A stretch of DNA of 27,276 nt from contig JAZOSN010000017.1 in the NCBI GenBank assembly GCA_045657105.1, forward strand, positions 1 to 27,276. The letters run 5' to 3'. How positions within the stretch are numbered: position 1 is the stretch's first letter; each line of letters begins with the position of its first letter. This document shows, piece after piece, positions 7,095-12,984 of the stretch. The notes below the pieces were generated by a model. The model did not search any database. It saw only the letters and a program-made list of their open reading frames with translations, and was not told the origin of the DNA. The translations under genes and the position numbers were made by a program. Origin of the DNA: SIG672 sp045657105 (GTDB lineage: Bacteria > Bacillota > Clostridia > Oscillospirales > CAG-272).

Positions 7095-8243
7095 TTAGAT
7101 ACCCAAAATTCTTGCTATTTTAAGTACCGCGACCTGAGTCTTTGCATCTCTTATTTCGCCGCTCATAACCATTTCGAGAGCCTTATCAAGCGGTATCTCT
7201 TCAAGCGCCAAAAACTCGTCTGTATCGAGATGCTGTTCGCCCTTTTCAAGAGAAGGCGCAAAAAATATATATATCTTCTCTCCGCAGTAGCCGGGCGTAG
7301 GATACAAAATACCGAGATCCTTAATTTCCTTTGCGGTATAACCGGTTTCCTCAGAGAGCTCACGGAGCCCTGCGCTCTTTGGATCCTCTCCCTTTTCAAG
7401 CTTACCTGCGGGCAGCTCCAATATCACTTCCTTATAAGGATAGCGGAACTGACGCACGAACACGAGCTTATTATCCTTTGTAAGCGGTGCTATGCAAACT
7501 CCGCCGTTATGCTCGACCACCTCGCGAAAGGCCTTGTTTCCGTTTGGAAGGAGCACGTCATCGCGCTTTACTTTGATTATTTTGCCGTCAAAGACGGTCG
7601 TCGTGGAGATAGTTTTTTCGCATAGCTCTTTATCCGCCGAGCGTGCATTTTCAGAGAAAACACAACCGCAGTAATCCTGTCTGTAAAGCGAATACTTTTT
7701 TGAAAGCTCAATGCTCTTTTTATAGCCTTCATTCTTTTTAAAATCGGAAGGAAGACAGCTTACTCCGTAGATTTCGGCAAGCTCTTTTCCGATCTCATTT
7801 ATAGCCTGAGCGTTTTTGAGCGGACTTATTGTAAGCGTGGTTGAGAAATAGTCGTATCCAAGCTCTTTTGCCTTTTTTGCGGACTCTTCAAGGCGCAGGC
7901 GGTAGCAGATCTTGCACCTTTCCCCGCCCTCGCGGCAGTCCTCAAAGCCTCTTACCGCATCAAAGAATATTTTTCCGTCGTACTTGCACTCGATAAAATC
8001 GACATTATGCTTTGTCGGCATCTCTCCGATAAGGCGTTTCTGCTCTGCGGCACGCTTTAAATATTCCTGTCTTTCACTGATATTGGGATTATAATAAAAC
8101 ACGGTAATATCAAGGTAATTTGCGAGATAGGATATAACGTACGACGAGCAGGGCGCGCAGCAGCTGTGAAGCAAAAGCCGTTTGCCGTCAGGGATATTTT
8201 CAAGCAGCTTTTCAAGCTCCTTCTGATAATTTATCTTAGTCAT
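7095..8243 (-). CDS. queH: QueH epoxyqueuosine reductase fused to NUDIX ADP-ribose pyrophosphatase
   Basis: A 382-residue two-domain protein. Residues about 20-200 are QueH (DUF208): LLLHSCCAPCSSYVI (C28, C29, C32), FYYNPNISERQEY, CREGGERCKICYRLRLEE (C110, C113), STTLTISPLKN, and YRQDYCGCVFSE (C192, C194). QueH reduces epoxyqueuosine to queuosine in tRNA, the last step of queuosine synthesis, using Fe-S chemistry. Residues about 207-382 are a NUDIX hydrolase. They open with the usual ADP-ribose pyrophosphatase start (EKTISTTTVFDGKIIKV) and carry a complete Nudix box, G280-x5-E286-x7-R294-E295-L-S-E298-E299-T-G301. Both active sites look intact. The ATG at 8243 overlaps the upstream HD gene's stop (ATGACTAA), so translation is probably coupled. 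No frameshift or internal stop separates the halves, so the fusion is real unless the assembly is wrong. Confidence 0.92.
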   Translation of the reverse strand: MTKINYQKELEKLLENIPDGKRLLLHSCCAPCSSYVISYLANYLDITVFYYNPNISERQEYLKRAAEQKRLIGEMPTKHNVDFIECKYDGKIFFDAVRGFEDCREGGERCKICYRLRLEESAKKAKELGYDYFSTTLTISPLKNAQAINEIGKELAEIYGVSCLPSDFKKNEGYKKSIELSKKYSLYRQDYCGCVFSENARSADKELCEKTISTTTVFDGKIIKVKRDDVLLPNGNKAFREVVEHNGGVCIAPLTKDNKLVFVRQFRYPYKEVILELPAGKLEKGEDPKSAGLRELSEETGYTAKEIKDLGILYPTPGYCGEKIYIFFAPSLEKGEQHLDTDEFLALEEIPLDKALEMVMSGEIRDAKTQVAVLKIARILGI

Positions 8244-8811
8244 TATTTTTCTTACTTTCTTCGATTTTCTTTATTGAATCCTCTTTGAGCTGCTCTCTGA
8301 GCGCTCTCGTCCAGGGCGACCACTGAGCGTTTTCCTCGCCGTAGCTAAGGTTCATCCAGTATTCATCGGGTATCCACGTGGAGATCGGTGCTTCGTTATG
8401 CGAAACGACCGCTTCCATATTGTCAAGCGCCTTATAGAGCTTTGCCTCAGGCGTTTCAAGAGCTCTCATCTCATCAAAAAGTGAGGTAAGCTCTTTTTGG
8501 TAAGACTCCGGAAGCCTTGCAAGGAGATCGGCTATCGCCTTCTCTTCTGTTTCTTCGTGCGAATCGGTTTTGAGAAAGGACGGAATATCTCCTGTTATAG
8601 CCTCACCGAAATCGTGAACGAGGCACATCTTTATAACCTTATTTATATCAAGCTCAGGATATTCGTCGGCGCAAAGCATAGCCATTACCGAAAGTCGCCA
8701 CGAGTGCTCTGCAACGCTTTCGTGACGTCCGCTCGACGTCCATGAATGGCGAGTATTGCACTTGTTTTTTTCTATTATGTCGAGAAAATCAATGTAATCG
8801 CGTGGTTTCAT
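8236..8811 (-). CDS. HD-domain protein, YfbR/HDDC2-type 5'-deoxynucleotidase
   Basis: A 191-residue HD-superfamily phosphohydrolase. RHESVAEHSWRLSVMA (29-44), CLVHDFGEAITGDIP (63-77, metal-binding H66-D67) and KALDNMEAVVSH (about 147-158, the late Asp) are the order and spacing of the YfbR/HDDC2 group, which removes the 5'-phosphate from deoxynucleoside monophosphates. These marks place it nearer that group than the RelA/SpoT or GGDEF-linked HD groups. The start at 8811 has AGGAG 6 nt upstream. It is the first gene of a two-gene operon with QueH-NUDIX. With a NUDIX domain behind it, a nucleotide clean-up role is plausible, but the substrate is not shown by the sequence. Confidence 0.88.
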   Translation of the reverse strand: MKPRDYIDFLDIIEKNKCNTRHSWTSSGRHESVAEHSWRLSVMAMLCADEYPELDINKVIKMCLVHDFGEAITGDIPSFLKTDSHEETEEKAIADLLARLPESYQKELTSLFDEMRALETPEAKLYKALDNMEAVVSHNEAPISTWIPDEYWMNLSYGEENAQWSPWTRALREQLKEDSIKKIEESKKNND

Positions 8812-8840
8812 AAGCAGCTCCTGTGTTTATTCTTACAGTT

Positions 8841-8869
8841 ATTTTACATTAGCAAACCCTAAAAGTCAA
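8841..8869 (-). promoter_or_regulatory. promoter of the HD/queH-NUDIX operon
   Basis: On the minus strand, TTGACT (8869-8864), a 17-nt spacer and TAAAAT (8846-8841). It is back-to-back with the promoter at 8899-8927; the -35 boxes are 29 bp apart. Confidence 0.75.
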
Positions 8870-8898
8870 GTGCGAGTGTAAACATTTTATGCTTATTC

Positions 8899-8927
8899 TT
8901 GACAACGGCAGATAATACTATTATAAT
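8899..8927 (+). promoter_or_regulatory. consensus promoter of the BspA-like gene
   Basis: TTGACA (8899-8904), a 17-nt spacer and TATAAT (8922-8927) match the sigma-A consensus exactly, so strong expression is expected. The TTG that opens the longest frame here is this -35 box, not a start codon. Confidence 0.85.
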
Positions 8928-8961
8928 AAAAATAATCAATTCTACTACTGAGGAAACAAAA

Positions 8962-10212
8962 ATGGCTATATGCAGCTGCACAGAATGTAAAAACATATTT
9001 ATAACGCGAAACGAAAGCGAAAACGTCGCGGTCTGCCCGAAATGCGGAAAAAGTGCCGAAATACTCTCCGAGGGAAAGATAAAGGAGCGTCGTGACGAGA
9101 TATATCTTTCGGCGCTTCACAAGAAGCAGATCGCTCTCTATCCCCGTGATCTTTATGAGGCAAAAGAGCTCTTCTCCGCTCTCGGCGCATACAGAGATAC
9201 CCCCGAACAGATCGAGTCCTGCACCTATCTTGCAAAGCGTCTTGAAGAACGTGAGCGCATTGAGGACGAGTCGCGCACGTTTGCTCCGAAAAAGGTAAAG
9301 AAGGCACTCAAAATAACTCTTGCAGTCGTACTGTCACTCACTCTTATAATAAGCGCGATGCTTCTTCTGACATCTCCGATAAAATACGCGATGGCGAAAA
9401 GCAGTTTTGAAAAAGGCAATTACGACCGAGCGGCGGAGCTCTTCTCCGAAATTTCGGATTTCAGTGACAGTAAGGATTTTCTGAAAGAGATCTACGCGCA
9501 TTTTTCGGAAAAAGAAGGAAAGGTCGTTTCCTGCTCGGCGCTTGAACCGTACTTCGAGATCAACGCGGCAGGTGCGATCACGTTTGTACGAAGCGGCTAC
9601 TCGGGCGACGGAAACATCATTATCCCCGCTGTTTTCGATGGAATAGAGGTAGACTCTATCGCGCGTAACGCCTTCAAGAACTACACGAAGCTTAAAACCG
9701 TCGAAATTCCCGAGAGCGTGACGTCCGTAAACGACTACGCCTTTTACGGTTGCAGCTCTATCGAGTCGATAAAGCTGCCCGAAAATATCGATACTATCGC
9801 GCAGTATGCTTTTACAAACTGTACCTCGCTCAGAAGCATCAACATTCCGAGCAGAGTAACTGCGATAAATAAAAACACTTTTGCCGGTTGCTCTTCTCTT
9901 TTGTTCCCGACTCTTCCCGACACGCTCACTAAAATAGACACCTCTGCTTTTATGGGCTGCACCGCTTTTAATAAGGTCACGCTCCCCATGAACGTAACCC
10001 AAATAGCTCCATTTGCTTTTTCGGATTGCTCTGCGCTTAGTGAGATAACCTTGTCTGCTCAGATGACCGAGATAGGCGAGAGCGCGTTTTACGGTTGCGG
10101 CGAGCTCACAAGCGTAATATATATGGGAACTGCCGATGAATATAAAAATATCAAGATTAAAGACGGCAACGAAGCACTCACCGAGGCGGTCGTTGAATAC
10201 GCCGCAAAATAA
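8962..10212 (+). CDS. zinc ribbon-TM-BspA-type leucine-rich repeat membrane protein
   Basis: A 416-residue protein of unknown function with clear modules. Residues 4-30 are a zinc ribbon with two CxxC pairs (C6-C9 in CTEC, C25-C28 in CPKC). Residues about 60-100 hold a TPR-like helical unit (LYEAKELFSALGAYRDTPEQ). KKVKKALK then precedes one membrane helix at about 117-138. A second helical unit follows at 147-180 (SFEKGNYDRAAELFSEI). From about 225 to 390 come six to seven BspA-type repeats of the form AFYGCSSIESIKLPENIDTI. The positive residues before the helix put the ribbon inside and the repeats outside. BspA-type repeats often mediate surface binding. The start is fixed by GAGGA at 8950-8954, 7 nt before the ATG at 8962. 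I see no hairpin terminator before the tRNA promoter. Confidence 0.85.
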   Translation: MAICSCTECKNIFITRNESENVAVCPKCGKSAEILSEGKIKERRDEIYLSALHKKQIALYPRDLYEAKELFSALGAYRDTPEQIESCTYLAKRLEERERIEDESRTFAPKKVKKALKITLAVVLSLTLIISAMLLLTSPIKYAMAKSSFEKGNYDRAAELFSEISDFSDSKDFLKEIYAHFSEKEGKVVSCSALEPYFEINAAGAITFVRSGYSGDGNIIIPAVFDGIEVDSIARNAFKNYTKLKTVEIPESVTSVNDYAFYGCSSIESIKLPENIDTIAQYAFTNCTSLRSINIPSRVTAINKNTFAGCSSLLFPTLPDTLTKIDTSAFMGCTAFNKVTLPMNVTQIAPFAFSDCSALSEITLSAQMTEIGESAFYGCGELTSVIYMGTADEYKNIKIKDGNEALTEAVVEYAAK

Positions 10213-10248
10213 TTATTTAATTTTTTTCTATTTTTTGCGATTTTGCTC

Positions 10249-10277
10249 TTGACAAAAGGAAAATCTTGTGTTATACT
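10249..10277 (+). promoter_or_regulatory. promoter of tRNA-Arg
   Basis: TTGACA (10249-10254), a 17-nt spacer and TATACT (10272-10277). The transcript should start near 10284, giving about 36 nt of 5' leader for RNase P to remove. Confidence 0.85.
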
Positions 10278-10319
10278 CGGTAAGTACGAAACGCAAGACC
10301 GCGTTACGTCGACAAATAC

Positions 10320-10392
10320 GCGCCCGTAGCTCAGTGGATAGAGTGCCCGGCTACGAACCGGTAGGTCGCAGGTTCGAATCCTGCCGGGCGCG
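10320..10392 (+). tRNA. tRNA-Arg (anticodon ACG)
   Basis: A full cloverleaf of 73 nt. The acceptor is GCGCCCG (10320-10326) with CGGGCGC (10385-10391) and discriminator G10392. The D arm starts at GCTC (10329). The anticodon loop is CTACGAA with ACG at 10353-10355. The T arm is GCAGG-TTCGAAT-CCTGC (10368-10384). The first pair of the anticodon stem is a C-U mismatch (10346/10362). CCA is not encoded. A34 should be edited to inosine by TadA to read CGU/CGC/CGA. It has its own promoter and terminator and is transcribed alone. Confidence 0.97.
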
Positions 10393-10394
10393 TA

Positions 10395-10428
10395 AAAAAG
10401 CAGATGAGATTTTCTCATCTGCTTTTTT
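10395..10428 (+). terminator. Rho-independent terminator of tRNA-Arg
   Basis: GCAGATGAGA (10400-10409) pairs with TCTCATCTGC (10413-10422) around a TTT loop. Six Us follow and an A-run precedes, so it can also work from the other side. Confidence 0.93.
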
Positions 10429-10441
10429 AATTGTTCTTAAC

Positions 10442-10536
10442 GATTCGAACCTCTCAAATGGCTCTGCCATTTGATCGTTTGCGCAAAGCAAATTATAAAT
10501 AACACTAAGCGTAGGCGCAAACTTAGGTTCAGAATC
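10442..10536. other. three-way-junction palindromic element behind tRNA-Arg
   Basis: The whole 95 nt folds with almost no unpaired linker. The outer stem is GATTCGAACCT (10442-10452) with AGGTTC-A-GAATC (10525-10536, one bulged A). Arm 1 is TCAAATGG (10454-10461) with CCATTTGA (10467-10474). Arm 2 is GTTTGCGC (10477-10484) with GCGCAAAC (10515-10522). The junction linkers are 1, 2 and 2 nt. Because the pairing is symmetric, the complementary strand folds the same way. It lies between two terminators (10395-10428 and 10593-10624) and has no evident promoter, so a DNA-level role (mobile palindrome, folded single-strand substrate or integration scar) is as likely as an RNA. No ORF is seen in 10393-10629. 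Confidence 0.6.
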
Positions 10537-10582
10537 CTGCCGGTTTTATGGTGTGCTTTTCCGTTTGATCGTTTGCGCAAAG
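10467..10582. repeat. 22-bp direct repeat, two copies 94 bp apart
   Basis: The sequence at 10467-10488 recurs at 10561-10582 with one change (CCA versus CCG, then TTTGATCGTTTGCGCAAAG in both). The first copy spans the junction of the two arms of the palindrome at 10442-10536; the second stands alone, as if it were a remnant of another copy. TTTGCGCAAA inside the repeat is itself palindromic. Confidence 0.7.
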
Positions 10583-10592
10583 TATATTTCAT

Positions 10593-10624
10593 AACAAAAA
10601 AAGCAAGTCGCTTGACTTGCTTTT
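10593..10624 (-). terminator. terminator of the CDF-flavoprotein operon
   Basis: AAAAGCAAGTC and GACTTGCTTTT (10599-10609/10614-10624) form an 11-bp stem with a 4-nt loop. On the minus strand a run of seven Us follows (complement of 10596-10602). It lies 5 nt behind the flavoprotein stop. Confidence 0.9.
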
Positions 10625-10629
10625 AATTT

Positions 10630-11247
10630 TCATCTCACAAACCCCGTGGAGATCTTCTCTTCCTTCTCGGGCAGACCGAACTGCTTTTTCCCAAGCTCGA
10701 TACTCCTTATAAGGAATGTCATATTCTTTGCAAGCGTGCGCATAGTTTGGAGTCCTTCGAGGTCTTCCTCTGCCTGACCCGGCTTTGCACCGTGAACGCT
10801 GTTCCAATACTGGCTGGACGCTATCGGCATACCGCTTATCGTAAAATATTTATTGAGCATATCAAAGGTCGCCGAGCAACCGCCGCGTCTTGCGACCGCA
10901 ACACTCGCGCCGACCTTCATTCTCTTATCAAAATGTGTACTGTAAAAGAGTCTGTCGAGGCAGGAAACGAGAGTTCCGTTAGGCGAAGCGTAATATACCG
11001 GACTTGCGACGATAAGTCCGTCGCACTGCTCGAACTTCTTTGCAATCTCGTTTACTATATCGTCGACGACACATTTGCCGGTCTTATAACAGGTCGTACA
11101 GGCGACACAACCGCGTATCTCCTTATTTCCGACCTGAACTATCTCAGTTTCGACACCCTCTGCCGCAAACGTTTTTTCAAGCTCTGCGAGCGCCCTTGCG
11201 GTATTTCCGTTCTTTCTGGGACTACCGTTTAAAATCAAAACCTTCAT
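10630..11247 (-). CDS. flavodoxin-fold FMN reductase / iron-sulfur flavoprotein (Isf-like)
   Basis: A 205-residue flavodoxin-fold protein of the NADPH-dependent FMN reductase family. The FMN phosphate loop GSPRKNGNT is at residues 8-16, SPVYYASPNGTLVSCLDRL at about 81-99, and a glycine-rich VARRGGCSATFDML later. C47-x2-C50-x2-C53-x5-C59 (GCVACTTCYKTGKC) fits the compact CX2CX2CX4-7C motif of archaeal/clostridial iron-sulfur flavoproteins, which carry a 4Fe-4S cluster next to FMN and pass electrons to oxidants such as O2 or H2O2. Members with fewer cysteines lack the cluster; here all four are present. The physiological partner is unknown. It follows the CDF gene by 16 bp and shares its promoter. 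AAGGAG lies 10 nt before the ATG. Confidence 0.85.
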   Translation of the reverse strand: MKVLILNGSPRKNGNTARALAELEKTFAAEGVETEIVQVGNKEIRGCVACTTCYKTGKCVVDDIVNEIAKKFEQCDGLIVASPVYYASPNGTLVSCLDRLFYSTHFDKRMKVGASVAVARRGGCSATFDMLNKYFTISGMPIASSQYWNSVHGAKPGQAEEDLEGLQTMRTLAKNMTFLIRSIELGKKQFGLPEKEEKISTGFVR

Positions 11248-11263
11248 AAGTAACTATCTCCTT

Positions 11264-12442
11264 TTATTTATGCTCTGCCGCTATAACGAACGGACGGTCA
11301 ATTTCTATTACCGTATTGTAATGCGGATCGAATTCTCTTATTTTATCCGATATAAGCGCTTTTATTTCTTTATCCGAGAGCTTTATATCGTACGGAATTA
11401 CCGCATCGAATATAAGATTTGTATGTGTATTTCCGCTAACCATTCGGAAATCGTGTATTGTAATACGCGCATCAACGGTTTTTATAATATTTACTACCTT
11501 ATCCTTTGTTTCCGCGACAAGAGAGTCACCGGTTTCAACGGGATCCATATGAATTACCGCGTCGCAATGGAGCGTATCGCGCAGATTTTTTTCGATATTA
11601 TCAATAGCGTCGTGAACCTCTAAAAGATCGGAGTCGGCAGGCACCTCGGCGTGAAGAGATACCATTCTTCTGCCCGGTCCGTAATCGTGAACTATAAGGT
11701 CGTGAACGCCGCATACAAACGGACACTGCTTGACTATACTCTCTATATTCTCAACGAATTCGGCGGTCGGATTTTGTCCGAGCAGAGGGCTTATCGTTTC
11801 TTTTGCGGAACGAAATCCCGAATAGAATATGAACATCGACACCGCAAGTCCGCAGTAGGCGTCGATTTGCAGGCTCGTGAAGTAAGAAACGAGCATACAT
11901 ACAAGCACCACGGTAGTTGCAACCGAGTCGGACAGACTGTCTGTCGCGGTTGCCTTCATAGCAGACGAATTTATCTTCTTTCCTATTCTGAAATTGTAAA
12001 AAGCCATATAAAGCTTGATAACTACCGAAATTACAAGTATAACTATCGAAAGAGTTGAAAACTCAACGTCTATCGGCGAAATTATCTTTTCCACCGAGCT
12101 TTTTGCAAGCTCAAATCCGACGAGCAGAATAAGCAGTGAGATTATAAATCCCGATATGTATTCCGAGCGTCCGTGACCGAACGGGTGATCGGCGTCCGGC
12201 TTCTTTGCGGCGAGTCTAAAACCAAACAGGGTTATAACCGACGATCCTGCGTCCGAGAGATTATTGAAGGCGTCTGCGGTCACCGAGATCGCGCCTGTCA
12301 TAAGACCTGCTAAAAATTTTATTATAAAAAGCAGTACGTTTAGGAGTATACCGAGAATTCCGTAAAAAACTCCGTATTTTTCACGAAGCTCTGCCTCGGA
12401 CAGGTTTTCCGAGTGCTTTTTTATTATTTTTTCAAGAAGCAT
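11264..12442 (-). CDS. cation diffusion facilitator (CDF) metal transporter
   Basis: A 392-residue membrane protein that exports divalent metal ions in exchange for protons. Six membrane helices are visible between about residues 25 and 215. The metal site in helix 2 is N60-x3-D64 (ADAFNNLSDAGSS), in helix 5 D168-x3-D172 (ATDSLSDS), and DHPFGHGRSEY follows helix 2 as in the family. A cytoplasmic ferredoxin-like domain (GVHDLIVHDYGPGRRMVSLHA) is followed by a second such segment (IHDFRMVSGNTHTNLIFDA), longer than the usual about 300-residue CDF. The Asn/Asp pattern lacks the histidine of Zn-type CDFs, so Mn or Fe is more likely, but specificity is inference. First gene of the operon with the flavoprotein. 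AGGAAA is about 10 nt before the ATG. Confidence 0.93.
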   Translation of the reverse strand: MLLEKIIKKHSENLSEAELREKYGVFYGILGILLNVLLFIIKFLAGLMTGAISVTADAFNNLSDAGSSVITLFGFRLAAKKPDADHPFGHGRSEYISGFIISLLILLVGFELAKSSVEKIISPIDVEFSTLSIVILVISVVIKLYMAFYNFRIGKKINSSAMKATATDSLSDSVATTVVLVCMLVSYFTSLQIDAYCGLAVSMFIFYSGFRSAKETISPLLGQNPTAEFVENIESIVKQCPFVCGVHDLIVHDYGPGRRMVSLHAEVPADSDLLEVHDAIDNIEKNLRDTLHCDAVIHMDPVETGDSLVAETKDKVVNIIKTVDARITIHDFRMVSGNTHTNLIFDAVIPYDIKLSDKEIKALISDKIREFDPHYNTVIEIDRPFVIAAEHK

Positions 12443-12535
12443 ACGTAATATTTCCTATTCTTCGTTAAATTTCAGTATAAGTTTTCTTTCATTGGAAAAT
12501 ATAGTAGAAAGACTGTAAAATCAGTGTTTTGTTAC

Positions 12536-12564
12536 ATTATATCACCCTTTTTATGGCGAGTCAA
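12536..12564 (-). promoter_or_regulatory. promoter of the CDF operon
   Basis: On the minus strand, TTGACT (12564-12559), a 17-nt spacer and TATAAT (12541-12536). The leader is about 87 nt, AT-rich, with no clear riboswitch fold. Confidence 0.8.
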
Positions 12565-12618
12565 GACAAGAATTTTGACGTTTTGCAAAAAAAGTAGTAT
12601 TTTTTTGTCAAAAAACTG

Positions 12619-12647
12619 TTGATTTTTATGAAAAGACGTGCTATAAT
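12619..12647 (+). promoter_or_regulatory. promoter of hup-comEC
   Basis: TTGATT (12619-12624), a 17-nt spacer and TATAAT (12642-12647). The predicted start is near 12654, giving a leader of about 42 nt. Confidence 0.8.
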
Positions 12648-12662
12648 ATAGAAAAATATACG

Positions 12663-12695
12663 AAAGGATGTCTTTTTTATTTCAAAAAAGACCTA
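12663..12695 (+). promoter_or_regulatory. hup leader: Shine-Dalgarno and start codon separated by a hairpin
   Basis: The only good Shine-Dalgarno, AAAGGA (12663-12668), is 27 nt from the ATG at 12696. The gap is filled by a perfect 9-bp hairpin, GTCTTTTTT (12670-12678) with AAAAAAGAC (12684-12692). If it forms, only T and CTA remain, a spacing of about 4 nt. Confidence 0.6.
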
Positions 12696-12980
12696 ATGAA
12701 AGCTATGAAAAAGAAGGATTTTGTCGCAAAAGTCGCTCAGGCTAACGGACTCTCCAATGCAAAAACCGCAGAGGTTATCGATTCGTTCATCGATGAGGTT
12801 ATTGAAGCTCTCGCAAACGGCGAAAAGATTATGCTCTCCGGATTCGGTACTCTCGAGGTTAAGAATCGCGCAGGAAGAATCGGCCGCGACATCAAGACCG
12901 GTGCTCAGATCCAGCTTCCCGCAACCAAAATAGTTTCTTTCCGTCAGTCCAGTAAGCTTCGTGAGAAGATAAACAAATAA
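12696..12980 (+). CDS. hup: HU-family histone-like DNA-binding protein
   Basis: A 94-residue basic nucleoid protein that binds and bends DNA as a dimer. It has the HU layout: helical dimer part (KKKDFVAKVAQANGLSNAKT, then AEVIDSFIDEVIEALANGEK), the GFGTLEVKNRAGRIGRDIKT segment leading to the beta arm, the arm tip with the proline that intercalates DNA (QLPATKIVSF), and the last helix SSKLREKINK. The usual GRNPxTG is changed to GRDIKTG. The first ATG (12696) adds three residues to the family start MKKKDF (12705). Which is used depends on the leader hairpin; with it folded, 12696 is at the better distance. It shares a transcript with comEC, 4 bp behind. Confidence 0.95.
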   Translation: MKAMKKKDFVAKVAQANGLSNAKTAEVIDSFIDEVIEALANGEKIMLSGFGTLEVKNRAGRIGRDIKTGAQIQLPATKIVSFRQSSKLREKINK

Positions 12981-12984
12981 GTTT

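Noticed and set aside
8899..8961. TTG-started N-terminal extension of the BspA-like protein
   Set aside because: The TTG is the -35 box of an exact consensus promoter (TTGACA-17-TATAAT), and the ATG at 8962 has GAGGA at the right distance.
9640..10130. Periodic DNA repeats of about 69 bp, considered as a CRISPR or tandem repeat
   Set aside because: The periodicity comes from the 22-24-residue BspA repeats in the coding frame; the units differ at DNA level and there are no identical repeats with spacers.
12668..12742. Short leader peptide frame (ATG 12668) overlapping the hup start
   Set aside because: The Shine-Dalgarno abuts its ATG with no spacing and the 25-codon peptide has no regulatory codon run. 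The hairpin explanation fits better.
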